Positions 31,895 through 46,943 of a DNA stretch of 64,000 nt are shown here, one piece after another (the stretch's first letter is position 1; each line of letters begins with the position of its first letter). A program made the position numbers and the translations under genes. The notes under the pieces were generated by a model. The model searched no databases and was not told the DNA's origin. It was given only the letters and a program-made list of their open reading frames with translations. The stretch comes from Piscicola geometra (Eukaryota; Annelida; Clitellata; Hirudinida; Piscicolidae): positions 4,392,976 to 4,456,975 of the forward strand of contig OX030966.1 in the NCBI GenBank assembly GCA_943735955.1. Reading direction: 5' to 3'.

Positions 31895-34800
31895 ATGTCT
31901 GACTTTGAATTTGTAATTCCCTTGTCAAAAGAACAGCTTTTGGAAAAGCAGAATGCCAACGATTATGCTGTCGCAGATGTTTTGTTTGCAAAGCTTCTAC
32001 CAACAAAACTCAAACGTATTTTGTTCTTCAAATATTTATAAATCCTTTTAACATTTTATTTAATTATAAAATTATCTTAAATTGATTCGTTTAAATTCAA
32101 TGGCTTGGTTCAGTCTATTCATTCAGTCATGATCTTCATTCCTTTTCCATGCAGACGTCACCAATGAGTACAGAGCACAAGGAACTTCTGTCATCCTCTC
32201 CAACTTCGACTACTTTTACAGCGTCATTGAGTTCGTCTGCCGCTATCTAATTAAAGCCTACATAATTATTAACCAATAATTAAATATTTATTAAAGATTA
32301 TATTGATACATCACAGTTGTTTTTAATAACACCAAAATATAATATTAACGAGTATTATATAAAAAATATTTTTTTGATGCATTAATGCACGTCTCCACAA
32401 CAGACACTTCAAGACATTAGACACAGAAGTGAGCCTTGCGGCATGGAGACTCATCATGAATGGTGGGATTCCAGATTTTGCCAATCGTGTGCTCTTAAAT
32501 AAATAATCTCTATTACTTCATAATCTCTTTAATCATATTTTCTCCATCACCATCCACTCCATCTCATCCTTCCACAATCACCATCCTATGTTCAACGCCC
32601 TAAACTAAACCATTCTATTTCCACGCCAACCAAACCCATCCCCCTAAACCATTCTATTCAAACCCAATCAAACCCAACCTCCCCTAACCAACAAACCAAC
32701 CAGTAACCAAAAGTCTAGTAGGGGAATTGGTGAGGGTGTTGGACACTGACTCGATCGAGACGGACACGAGGGTTCGCTACGGCAACATGTTGAAGATGAG
32801 CGTGTATGTGGTGTGTCAGATGATGGAGAGTTACGAACTGAGTGTCAGCGTCATTCTCATGAGCCAGAATGCCACCAAGGTGTGTGCGTGCGTGCGTGGG
32901 TGGGTGGTAGCGGAGGTGTGGGTTGTGGGTGGTTTGGGTAAGTGGGGGTGTGAGTGGGAAGGGATGTGGGTGGGTGGAATGTAGGGAAGGCATGGATGGA
33001 AATGGCTTGTAGTGCAGGTGTGAGTGGGTGGGAAGGGACATGATTGGTCGGGTGTAGGGGCATGGGACAGGTGGAGAATGTAGTTGGTGGACAGCTGGGT
33101 GGAAAGGGGAATGATCCTTTGAGTTGTCGAGTGGAGGTATGTGACGGGGAAGGAGGGAAAGGAAGCTGTGATATCCGAGAGAAAAACTTGTCAGCATTGG
33201 GGAGGAATCAAGGTGCACTCAATCCCACCCAGACTTCCAAGAAGAAAGCATCCTCGAACCTGGTCGAGCAATGGGAGTGCGAGAGGGAGACGGGTCTCCA
33301 CACCCTCCTCTCCGTCGTCCAATTACACATCTCCTCCCTCTGGGACCCGCCAATCGTTGAGGAGCAGTTTGTCAAGTTAGCTCCTCCCATTTTAAAAATT
33401 AATTTAAAGTTTTAATTTTTAGTTTTTTTTTTCAACTCACCCACCACCTACATTTCTCAAATACCACTAGAAAAACATCATACAAACATTTCAATCTTAA
33501 TAATTAATTATTTTCCAAAATAATTTCTCCATATTTTCTCCAAAACTCTATCAACTGTTCATCTCACAGCCCAAATGTCGCAATCCACTGAACCCACCAA
33601 TTCTCCACACACTAAACCACCAATTCTCCACCCACTAAACCACCAACATGACAAACCAACAACACGACAAACCACCACCACAACAAACCAACAACACGAC
33701 AATCAAACCACCAACACGACAATCCACCAACACGACAATCCACCAACATGACAAACCACCAACACGACAATCAAACCACCAACACGACAATCCACCACCA
33801 CCACGACAGACTAGTGACGAACACATGCTACAAGACGCTGGAGAACATCGCAGGCGTGAAGTACAAGCAGTGCAAGGAGCACATCGCCAACATCATCGGC
33901 ATCATGGTCAAGTGCCATAAGCACAGCTTCAGTATGTGGTCGCGATGGTGGTTGTTTCTCTTAGGGGTGTTTTGAACTCTTACCCAGCAACAGTCCGCTA
34001 CTACCTTTTCATCACCCCCCCCCCACTCACTACAACAACCACTACCACCACTACCACAGGCTGCGTTCTGAAGCTGCTGCAACTGCTGCAGAACTCGGAG
34101 CAGATGGTCTCCACAGTGGCGTACATCGTCTCTGTCTTGTGCAACCAATACGACTGCCCCATGGTGGTGACAGAGATCATGAGGTGGGTGTGGATGGATG
34201 GATGGATGGATGAATGGTGTGGAAGGATGGATGGATGGTGTGGAAGGGTGGTGGATTGATAAATGGGGATGGATGGGGGGATTGATGGATGGGTGTTGAA
34301 GATGGACGGATTGATGGGTGTAAGGGATAATGCATGGATGAATAGACTTTTCCCACCCCTATTTTTCCTTCTCTATCCACCCATTTCCACCAACTACCAC
34401 CATCACCCCCCCCCCCCCCATGACACTACCACAGGGAGATAGGCAGACTGGACAGTGATGAGCTGGCCCAGGACACGATCAACACACGCAATATGGCCGC
34501 CCTGCTGGTGGAGATGTCCAAGTTGACTCCTTTACCGCTCCTTCAGTCCATCTCACTCGTTATTGAATTACTGGATGAGGAGGTGTGTGCACGGGTGGAT
34601 GGATGGTTGGTTGGATAGAGGATGGATGGTTGGTTGGATAGAGGATGGATGGTTGGTTGGATAGAGGATGGGTGGTTGGTTGGATAGAGGATGGATGGTT
34701 GGTTGGATAGAGGATGGATGAGTGGTTGGATAGAGGATGGATGAGTGGTTGGATAGAGGATGGATGGTTGGTTGGATAGAGGATGGATGGTTGGTTGGAT

Positions 34801-37800
34801 AGAGGATGGATGAGTGGTTGGATAGAGGATGGATGGTTGGTTGGATAGAGGATGGATGGTTGGTTGGATAGAGGATGGATGGTTGGTTGGATAGAGGATG
34901 GATGAGTGGTTGGATAGAGGATGGAGGGTTGGTTGGATAGAGGATGGATGAGTGGTTGGATAGAGGATGGATGGTTGGTTGGATAGAGGATGGGTGAGTG
35001 GTTGGATAGAGGATGGATGGTTGGTTGGATAGAGGATGGATGAGTGGTTGGATAGAGGATGGATGAGTGGTTTAGTAGATAGCATTGACGTTTTAACACT
35101 CCTACTACTACTACCACAAAAATCACTAACTTTCTCCACCACCAAACAACAACAACCCCCTCTCACCACAACAACCCCCACCCCCCCCCCCCCAAAAAAA
35201 CCCCTACTACAACACACAAACCTCACCACAACCCCCTTCCCCCCCTCCCTCTCAAAAAAACCCCCACTACAACACACAAGCCCCACCACGACCCCCACCC
35301 AGTCGTACACGATGAGGAACGGCATGGTGGTGGTGCTGGGTGAGTTGCTGAAGGGCGTCCTCAAACAGGGCCTCGACCAACGCCTCAAGACCACCAAGCA
35401 CTCCTTCTTCAGCCTCCTCGAGGTGATCATCATCATCATCATCAACATCATCATCATCATCATCATCATCATCAATACTACCCTCTTTTGCATCATCACC
35501 ATCACTCCCCTCTTTCGCATCATCATCATCACGGCTGAACGGGTAGCTGAGTCGGCAACCACTCTCGGCTTGACCAATAATGAAAGGTCCTAGGTTCAAG
35601 TGCAACCAATGCCCTAGTAACCCAAAGGCGCAAGTGAAAATATGCAGCCTAAGTGGCCTGGAAGCCCGTTTGGGTTATACGCCACTATAATAATGCTCGT
35701 CATTTATATTATCATAATTATTATTATTATCACTTTCCTCGTCCACACCACTATCGTCATAATCACTGTCCCCCCTCTCCCCCACCCATCAACATCATCA
35801 CTCCCTTAGCTTAATGAAACTTAACACACACACAAACCTACACGCACACACATATAGGCACACACACACACATAGAGGCACACGCACACACATATAGGCA
35901 CACACACACACTCATAGAGGCACACACACACATAGAGACACACACACACACAGGGACACATACAAGATGTGAACGCATTTGTGAGGAGTAGGGTGCTGCA
36001 GGTGTGGCATATGCTCATCACTGAGAAGGTGTCTTGTTATTTCTATTATTATTATTAATAATAATAATAATATTATTATTATTATAGTTCTTATATTAAT
36101 ATTTCTAATCTTTTTATCATTTGTGGGTTATAACATTGTATATTAACATTGTTAAGCTGATTATTCTTATTTTTAGGTTCTTATTTGTAATTTCAACTCA
36201 CTCTTCACTTCAACTACCCACCTACCAACCATCCACCCACCAACCACCCTTAACCAATCACCACTCACCACACCCATCAAGCAACCAATCACCACTCACC
36301 ACACCCATCGACCAACCAATCACCACTCACCACACCATCAATCAACCAATCACCACACCCATCAAGCAACCAATCACCACTCACCACACCCATCAACTAA
36401 CCAATCACCACTCACCACACCCATCGACCAACCAATCACCACTCACCACACCATCAATCAACCAATCACCACACCCATCAAGCAACCAATCACCACTCAC
36501 CACACCCATCAACCAACCAATCACCACTCACCACACCAACCACCCAACCAATCACCATCCAGGTGGTTCCCCTCTTAACACTGAACCACGTGATGGCGCT
36601 GGTGGCGGAGAGGGTTCGTGATAGGTCGAGCAGTGTCCGAAAGGCTGCCATTCAAGTGCTGATTGGTCTGATCATGTCCAATAAGATTGCTACGAAGGTG
36701 CTTGGGGCGGAGCATGAGAAAACAATGAGTGGTGGAGGGAGAAAGCAATGAGTGGTGGAAAGAGGAAGGGCCGAGTGAAGGATGGAGGAGGGAGGGAGTG
36801 AAGGATGGAGGAGGGAGTGAGTGAAGGATGGAGGAGGGAGTGAGTGAAGGATGGAGGGGGAGTGAGTGAAGGATGGAGGGGGGAGGGAGTGAAGGATGGA
36901 GGAGGGAGGGAGTGAAGGATGGAGGAGGGAGTGAGTGAAGGATGGAGGGGGGAGTGAGTGAAGGATGGAGGGGGGAGGGAGTGAAGGATGGAGGAGGGAG
37001 TGAGTGAAGGATGGAGGAGGGAGGGAGTGAAGGATGGAGGAGGGAGTGAGTGAAGGATGGAGGAGGGAGTGAGTGAAGGATGGAGGAGGGAGTGAGTGAA
37101 GGATGGAGGAGGGACCGAGTGAAGGATGGAGGAGGGAGTGAGTGAAGGATGGAGGAGGGAGTGAGTGAAGGATGGAGGAGGGAGTGAGTGAAGGATGGAG
37201 GAGGGACCGAGTGAAGGATAGAGGAGGGAGTGAGTGAAGGATGGAGGAGGGAGGGAGTGAAGGATGGAGGAGGGAATGAGTGAAGGATGGAGGAGGGAGT
37301 GAGTGAAGGATGGAGGAGGGAATGAGTGAAGGATGGAGGAGGGAGTGAGTGAAGGATGGAGGAGGGAGGGAGTGAAGGATGGAGGAGGGAGTGAGTGAAG
37401 GATGGAGGAGGGAATGAGTGAAGGATGGAGGAGGGAGTGAGTGAAGGATGGAGGAGGGAGGGAGTGAAGGATGGAGGAGGGAGTGAGTGAAGGATGGAGG
37501 AGGGAGTGAGTGAAGGATGGAGGAGGGAGTGAGTGAAGGATGGAGGAGGGAGTGAGTGAAGGATGGAAGAGGGAGTGAGTGAAGGATGGAGGAGGGAGTG
37601 AGTGAAGGATGGAGGAGGGAGGGAGTGAAGGATGGAGGAGGGAGTGAGTGAAGGATGGAGGAGGGAGTGAGTGAAGGATGGAGGAGGGAGTGAGTGAAGG
37701 ATGGAGGAGGGAGTGAGTGAAGGATGGAGGAGGGAGTGAGTGAAGGATGGAGGAGGGAGGGAGTGAAGGATGGAGGAGGGAGTGAGTGAAGGATGGAGGA

Positions 37801-39063
37801 GGGAGTGAGTGAAGGATGGAGGAGGGAGTGAGTGAAGGATGAGGTTGCACGATGATGAGTTAAAAGAATAATTCTTTTCTGTTCTATAATAACAGATGAT
37901 TATAAAGGAGAGATTGCTTACTTTGCGTTTATTTAAAAAAATGATTTACTTAAATTAATTAGTTATTCTATTAACCATCTTCATTGTCGGCCATCTTACC
38001 AATTCAACCCACTCCACACCAGTTTACTGCCGAAGAGTTCGGCGAACACTTCAAGAAAGAGCAGGAAAAGCTGGAAGGGATGAAGGCGGAACGAGAGAAG
38101 AGAAGAAGTGAAGAAGGAAATAAAGATAAAGAAGAAAATGGGGTGGAAGGTGATGAAGGGGAGGGGGGTGGAGAGAAGGATGTCTTGGATGAATTGATCG
38201 AAGGCAGGAAAGGTTTGTGGATGGTTATCTCATTCATATCATGTGTATCTCATTCATATTCATGTGTATGTCATTCATATTCATGTATGTGTCATTCATA
38301 TTCATGTATATGTCATTCATATTCATGTATATGTCATTCATATTCATGTATGTGTCATTCATATTCATGTATGTGTCATTCATATTCATGTATGTGTCAT
38401 TCATATTCATGTATATTTCAAGTTAGCTCCTCCCATTTTTCATTGATTTAAAGTTTTAATTTTTAGTTTTTTTTTCACCCCACCCGCCACCTACATTTCT
38501 GAAATACCACTAGAACAACATCATACAAACATTTAAATTTTAATGTCATTCATATTCATGTATTCCTCATTCATATTCATTTAAACCTCATTCATATTCA
38601 TTTATACCTCATTCATATTCATTTATACCTCATTCATATTCATTTATACCTCATTCATATTCATTTATACCTCACTCATATTCATGTTTACCTCATTCAT
38701 ATTCACATTCATCAGAATCGACCAATGATGAGTTCAACAGCATGTTAGGCAAGATGTCGATTGGTCAAGGGGATGGGGAGGAGGAGGAGGAGGATGAAGA
38801 GGATGACGCCTTTGTGAAGCAGAAGGCTCTTGTGGGCTTTCTCAAGGTCTCTCTCTCTTTCTCACTATCTCACCAATTTATTTCTAATTCACTTATCCCT
38901 CAACACTTCTTTATCTGGCATACATCCACCCTCTTCCATCTATCCATCCTTTTCCATGCACACACCAACAGAGCTCAGGAGACTTTGTGCTAGAGGTGGA
39001 TAAAAGTATGCAGACCATTGCTCAACTATTCTCCTCCAAGGTTGTGGTAGTAGTAGTAGTAGC

Positions 39064-39146
<83 letters not shown>

Positions 39147-40309
39147 CAGTAGTAGTAGTAGTAGTAGTATCACAATCATCACCAAAGGTATCCTCGGACG
39201 TCATCGAAGCCATCAACTTCTTTTACACTGGATACAAGGTTTTAATGAATGGAAGAGTGGAAGATGAATATGCAAATGAATGAATTTATAAATAAATATA
39301 TTAATTTATGGATATTTAGTCGGATAATTTATTTCATATATGAATGGATGAAAAAATCTAATATATTGATTAAAAATCTCATCATTTATTCAAAAGAAAA
39401 ACCCCATTCACGCATAAATTATGCAAATCAGGAGGGTGTGGAAGCGTGCATGATTGGCATTCGTAAGATGCTGCCTCTGGCGTGTTCGAAAGAGAAGGAC
39501 ATCAAGGCGGCAGTGGTGCAAGCCTACAAGGGCGTATACCTCGAGCCGAAATCAGCCAATGGCGATGCCCGGTTAACTCATTAATATTCATGAGATTGAT
39601 ATGCGAGTGGAGTGTTTTGTTGTACACTTTTGTATGTGTGTATTGAGGGTTGTACTACTAGAGGATAAGTGTGTGTACTGATGGTTCGACTAAAAGAGGA
39701 TATTTGTGTACTGAGGCTTGAACTATAAGACAATGTGTGATTGGCTGTCGCTCCACCAATCAGACCTACTTCCGTTTCCATCGCCGAATCACTGACCGTC
39801 CTCGCTCTCTCCTGCAACACCTTTGGCCAGCTCATCTCCCTCGATGCATTGGTGAGTCATGATTGGTGTTTGCTCGACCAATAAGAAGTGTTTATATAAT
39901 TTATGCATAAATCATCTACCAATCAGATCCAAGAGTTTGTCACGTGTGGCAGTATAACTGATGGAGTGATCAAGGTTGATGAAAAATTTATTTAATTCTT
40001 CTATCATTCAATCCATTTTATTTATCCTCTCTTTTATGGCGATAAGTTATTCGTTTTATAATTAGTTTATTAGTGTGTTGTTTATTAATTAACTTATTAG
40101 TTTTATAATTATTTTATTAGTGTGTTGTTTAATAGTTAAGTTATTAGTTTGTCAATTAGTGGTACCTTTTTGCAGGTGTTGTGGCAGAAGTTCACATTTA
40201 GTGGCTCGTCAGGCAAGGAGAAGAAAGTCGCTCTGATGCTGATCCGCTTCATTGCCAGGTGTGGTGGGGAGGGGGCTGCTAGTAGTAGTAGTAGTAGTAG
40301 TAGTAGTAA

Positions 40310-40347
<38 letters not shown>

Positions 40348-42042
40348 AGAGTGTTAGGTGGGGTTGGGGTAGTGGTAATAGTAGTATAAGTGTGGTGTGG
40401 GCAGGTGGTAGTAGTAGTAGTGGGATGGTTGTAGAAGCGTAAATTCTAAAGCGTCTGATTTTCTAGTCCTCCATCTTCCATCCTGCTGCCGTCACTTCCC
40501 ACCCACTCACCCTCCTGTCAATACTTTTCCACCCCCGATCCGTAAAATCTTTTCCCTACAACAACACTCCAACCCACTCTCACACTACCTCTCAACCCAC
40601 TCTCACACTACCCCACAACACCCCAACCCACTCTCACACTACCTCTCAACCCACTCTCACACTACCCCACAACACCCCAACCCACTCTCACACTACCCCT
40701 CAACCCACTCTCACACTACCCCACAACACCCCAACCCACTCTCACACTACCCCTCAACCCACTCTCACACTACCCCACAACACCCCAACCAACTCTCACA
40801 CTACCCCACAACACCCCAACCCACTCTCACACTACCCCACAACGCTCCAACCCACTCTCACACTACCCCACAACACCCCAACCCACACTCACACTACCCC
40901 ACAACACCCCAACCAACTCTCACACTACCCCACAACACCCCAACCCACTCTCACACTACCCCACAACACCCCAACCAACTCTCACACTACCCCACAACAC
41001 CCCAACCCGCACACTCCTACCCTCACACAGTTCAAAGGTCGAAATCATCTTCGACAACATCGACATCATTATCGACACTGCCCTCCCCCCCTCCCACTCC
41101 GACCCCCTCCTTGCAGCTGAGGCCCTGGTCACCCTATCTATGCTGGACACCATTGTGAGTAGGGATGTGCGATTTATTTAGGGAATAATTTTTTTATATT
41201 TACTTATATCTTTTAAACTGAATTTACTTTTTAAATCATTTAAAAATTTATTTGTAATACTTCATTAAATGAATAACACTACAATACAATACAATATATA
41301 GTATTTTATTATATTGTATTGTGTATAAATAAATAAAAGATTATTTTTATTTCTGTTGTGCAGCGCAAGAGCAATGAAGAAAGCCCCTTCCAGCTGCCCA
41401 ACGACCACAAGTTGTTTGGTCTGGTGACCACCATGATGGTTGAAGGTGACAACAGAGATGTTCTATTAAGAAATATAACTGTTTATATTAATCTAATTAA
41501 TAATTTAATAATTGGGTTAGTTGGTTGGTTATTTTCATGAATATTTAATGTGGTTTTGATTGGTCATTATCATCTCCACATCATCATCACCACCAACTAG
41601 GCATGCAACAGCTGGATAACATGAACTGGATTCCGATGAGTCACCAAGCGGTTGTTGCTATTTATAAACTGGCGCAAGGCCCTGACCGCATTTGCGAGTC
41701 GATAATCAGGTCACAGGTCAAGGTTATTCTGGGGGCAGCAGGTTTTGCTGATAATGATGACGAAATAAAGCAGTTATTGAACGGGGTGGATGGTGCTGAT
41801 GACGATGGGGATCAGTTATGTGACGCCACACAAACCATTGGCGGCACACAACAACTATGGGCCACACAAAAGTCCACGCAGCAAGCCAGCCAATCGCAGC
41901 ACGTCATTTTGGCGCCACTTCTCACCCGTTTTCTCTACACAGTGGGCAATGTGGCGCTGCAACAGCTGGTCTATCTCGATCTGTTCGTCTATAATGAACT
42001 GAAGAGGATCAAATGGTGTGTGTGTGTGTGTGTGTGTGCGTG

Positions 42043-42124
<82 letters not shown>

Positions 42125-45100
42125 TTCATTAACGTCTTTAAACAAAAAGAAACACACACACAAAGGCTGAACAGCAAGACTGACAGCAGCACAGCTCCAA
42201 AACAACGCAAGTCCTTGTCTGCCTTCAAAGTCAAGACTGCCAGTCGCTCCAAGGTGCCTGTCTGTGCTATCGGTGCTGAATGCCCGCGGTATTGGGGGAT
42301 GTATTGGTGATGGTTATAGCTGCTCATCGGTAGTGCAGTTGTTCCATGGCTGTTGTGGTAGTTGCGGTAGTTGTGTCATAATTTTTACGGCTATGTTATT
42401 CGTGTTGCGGTCCTGGCATAGAAAATATCGAAGAGCCCTGCACCGACAGAGGGACGACCAGAACTCAACGAGCAACTTAACGGTCGCCTCGGAGAACCAT
42501 GGCGACCAGGAGGAGAACTGGGCGGAAGACGTTGAAGCTGAAGCCGTCTTCAGAGTCACCGAGAAGGAGCTGCTTTATGGTGTGTGTTTTTGTGTGTTTA
42601 TGTGGCGGTTTGTGTGTGTGTGTGTGGGTGTGTGTGTGTGTGTGTGGGGTGGAGTGGGGGGGATATTTATGTGTGTGTGTCAGGGGTGGAGTGGAGTGGG
42701 GGGGATATTTATGTGTGTGTGTCAGGGGTGGATTGGAGTGGAGTGGGGGGGGGGTATTTATGTGTGTGTGTTAGGGGTGGAGTGGAGTGGAGTGGGGGGG
42801 GGATATTTATGTGTGTGTGTCAGGGGTGGAGTGTAGTGGAGTGGGGGGGGGGATATTTATGTGTGTGTTTGTGGGTGTGGGGCTGTATGTGTGTGTTTGT
42901 GGGTGTGAGGCTGTATGTGAGTGTTTGTGGGTGTGGGGCTGTATGTGTGTGTTTGTGGGTGTGAGGCTGTATGTGTGTGTTTGTGGGTGTGGGGCTGTAT
43001 GTGTGTGTTTGTGGGTGTGGGGCTGTATGTGTGTGTTTGTGGGTGTGTATGTGGGGGAGGATGTTAGTTTGTGTCGGTGTGTATGTGTTTGTGTGTGGTA
43101 AAGACATGTGAAGGGGTCATGTGGTTGGTGGTATAGAAAGGGTTCTAGGGTGAATCGTGTTTCAAGCAAAATTCGTGCCCTGGATAAATAACCCAATAAC
43201 CACTCCTATAAATACCCCAAAATGTAGGTCAAGACAGCTTATTGGCCAGTCTCAAGCCAATCGTGGTGGCTATATGTTCTAATCAGGTCAAGTACAATGA
43301 CCCAGATTTGAGTGTCGCCAGCACTTCCGCTCTCTGCAAGTTCATGATCCTCAGGTGGGGGGAGGGGGAGGTGGGAGAGAGGGGGGTGGTGGATGGGTGT
43401 GATCACTTGGGAGAGGAAGATTAGGTGAATGGATGGATGGATTGTTGGGTAGATAGGGGGTGATTTGAGAGGATTATTAATTAGAAAAAAACACCACCAA
43501 ACACCTTCACCCTTCCACTCCCCCTCCCTCCCCATTCAACAAACAGCTCTGAGTTCTGTCAGTGCCACATACGCCTCCTCTTCACCCTCCTCGAACGCTC
43601 CAACTTCCCCCTCGTCCGCATCACCATCCTCAACTCGCTGGCAGACCTGGTCCAACGCTTCCCCAACCTCATCGAGCCCTGGACGCCCAATATATATCGA
43701 AGGTTGTAATGGGGGGGTGGGTGGGTTAGGGTGGAGTGGAGTGGGGTGTGGTGGGTTTCAAATAGGGGGGGGGGGTTTGTACAGGGAGGGATAGAGTGAA
43801 GAAGCCGGGTTTGATGCTTTTTGGAGAAAGGGTGAGAGAAGATATTTTGTTGTGAAAGGGTAGTGTGGAGAAGGTGGGTTTGTCATCGCCATTATCATCT
43901 TCTTCATCGTCATTATCACCACCACTCCAGACTGAGGGATGACTCATCAGAGGTGCGACTAAACGCAGTCCTCATCCTCACCAGGCTGATCCTCAATGAC
44001 ATGATCAAGGTGGGTGTTGTTGTTGTTATTGTTTTTGTTTATGTGTTTTTGTTGTTGATGTGTTTTTGTTGTTGATGTGTTTTTGTTGTTGATGTGTTTT
44101 TGTTGTTGATGTGTTTGTTATTATTGGTATTGTTGTAATTGTTGTTGTCTTTATAGTTGTTGTTTTTATTGTAGTTGTTGGTACTTACCATTCACCCTTC
44201 TCACCAGCAACTAAAACATTAATACCTTCTCTGACCTCTCCCATGACCCACCCACCCACCCTTCCCATTAAAGGTCAAAGGTCAAATCAGTGACTTGACC
44301 TTGAGCATTCTGGATGATGACGTCAGAATAGCGTCTGCTGCTAAGGTCTTCTTCACGGAGTTCTCTAACAAGGTGGGATGAGGGGGGGGGGGGGTAGGGT
44401 TGGAATGGAGGGGGTGAGATGTTTTGGGTTGTTGGGTGGGGTATGATGGGGGGGGGGGTCGGTTGAGGCTTTGTGGGGTTTGGTTATGAGGTATCAAGAT
44501 GGTGGCGTGGGGGGGGTCGGAGAGCTTGGTCATTAGAGGTTTTTATGGAGGAGTTGAGTTAAAGGAGGTGGCAAGGGTGAGCTGATGAATGAACTTTAAA
44601 CACATACACACACACGCACACAACCTCCACAGCCGAACTCGATCTACAACGTCTTGCCTGACATCATCAGCCGACTCTCCGAAGAAACCACCAACCAGGA
44701 GCACGACCACTTCAAGCCAATCATGAAGTGCATCATCATCATCACCATCCCAATCATCATTATCGTCATCTCATCATCATCGTCATCCCCATAATCATTA
44801 CCATCATCATCACCCCTACCCCCACCGCCATCATCATTACCACCATCGTCATCATCATCATCACTTCAGGTTCTTGATAGCATTCATAGAGAAAGACAAG
44901 CAGTGTGAGAATCTCATTGAGAAGTTCTGCCACCGCATCCGAGCCACTGAGTCAGTCTCATCCATCCATCCATCTATTCATCCATCCATCCATCTATTCA
45001 TCAATCCGTCCATCTATTCATCCATATATTCATCCATCCGTCCATCCATCCATCCATCCATCTATTCATCAATCAAACCATTTTTCTATACATTGATTCA

Positions 45101-46560
45101 TTCTTTTACCCATCTATCAATTCATCCACCCATCCATTCTTCTACACATCTATCTCTTGGTCTATCTTTCTATCCTTCTATACATCCATCCATCCATCTA
45201 TCTTTCCTTCCATCCATCACTATCAAAAATCACTAGTATCCCTATCATCATCATCTTCATCATTATCACCATCATCTCCATCATCATCCCCATCATTAAT
45301 TCCATCACTACTATCACACCCCTCCCCTCTCCTCCCCAACCCCCTTTCCCCCACCAGCAAGCAGAAACACTGCCAGGACCTCTGCTACTGCATCTCCCTG
45401 CTGCCCTTCAACGAAAAGTGCATCCAGAAGCTGATGGAGAACTCTTCGTGCTACTATGACCGGTGTGTGTGTGTGGTTGTTTGTGTGTGTGTGTGTGGGT
45501 GTATGTGTGTGTGGGGGGGGGGGGGGGTGTGTGTGTGTGTGTGCGTGTGTGTTTGCGTGTATGTGTGTGTGTGTGTGTGTGTATGTGCGTGCGTGTGTGT
45601 GTGCGTGTGTGTGGGGGGGGGGGGGGTTGAGGTTGGGGTTATTTGAAGAGGGTGTGGGGCTTTGCTGGCTGTGTTGGAGAGGGCGATGGAATGTTTATTT
45701 GGAGGGTGAGGGTTGTTTCAGAGTTTTTTTGGTGGTTGTGGGGTTGGGAGGGGTGGTTATTGTATGGCAGGGAAGTGTATGGCAGATATTGCGGAGTGTG
45801 GTAACAAAAAACCTTTAAAACAACACACTCTTAAAAAACACCCCTCAACAACATTTTTCAGCAACTTATTACAACAACACCCCCACAACAACAACAACAA
45901 CAGGCTGACAGACGATGTGGTGGTTCAGTGTTTCCAGACGGTTGTGACCAACGCCAAAAAGTCCATCAAGCTCGACTCTAAGGTTGCTGTTGCTGTTGTT
46001 GTTTGTTGTTTGTCGTTGTTGCTGTTGCTGTTGTTGTTTGTTGTTGTTTGTTGTTGTTTGTTGTTGTTTGTCGTTGTCATGTGTTACTGTTGCCATTTAT
46101 TTATTTATTTTTTTTTTTTTTTTTTTTTTTTTTGGTCTATACTATTCACAGCCTGACAGACGCATGCCATGTTACAATGGTTCTGAGAACCATGGTTCTT
46201 ATGCGCCAAGGCGCCACTCCACACGACGTACACATCTTTCAATGCATACGTCGCAAACACCGCATCATATACACTAGGTATATGATAGTTCACGGTTGCT
46301 TCCAAGGATTCGAACTGGCAACCTTTAAGTTGCAAGTCCGACGCTACCAACTAAGCCATCCCCGCTCCCCAATTGCTGTTGTCATTTTTTGTTTTCATAT
46401 GTGATTTTTATTTTTTTAACATTTCAAATATATTTTTACATAATTCTTTTTATTATCTTGAATATTTTTACTGGTCAGTCCAATTTTTCTTTTCAATTTA
46501 GCCCACTGCAACAACCTACCACAACACCCATACACACACACACACACTACATCAACCTTC

Positions 46561-46601
<41 letters not shown>

Positions 46602-46846
46602 CAAACAAACACACACACAAACACACACACACAGACATGCGTTGGCGACTTCGAGACGTGGCTGAATGAGCAAGTTGACCGCCTACGCGCCACTAAAGGT
46701 AGCCATGACAACCACAACAACGACAAGCATCATCATCATGACGACGTGGAAGATGAGGAAGAGGCTCTGATTGGAACGTTTGTGGCGTCCAATCAGAGGA
46801 CGTCGTTGTCGAGGAGTGTCAAGAAGGCCAATGGTGATGCAGGTGT

Positions 46847-46943
<97 letters not shown>

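Noticed and set aside
34543..35577. 344- and 188-residue minus-strand ORFs
   Set aside because: They are repeats of the intron 8 minisatellite and antisense to verified NCAPD2 exons 8 and 9.
36690..37850. 386-residue minus-strand ORF rich in S-I-L-H-S-L-P-P-P
   Set aside because: It lies entirely in a 23-bp minisatellite of an NCAPD2 intron. The unit length times three keeps the frame open by chance and no non-repeat domain is present.
40555..41010. CRISPR-like regular repeats (also 53818-54130)
   Set aside because: Units are adjacent with no unique spacers, variable in length, and located in or beside animal genes. They are minisatellites.
42584..43196. Alternative splicing of NCAPD2 into the frame continuing past exon 24
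   Set aside because: The frame is only intronic G/T-rich repeat. The exon 24 donor at 42579 joins exon 25 in phase and restores the conserved sequence.
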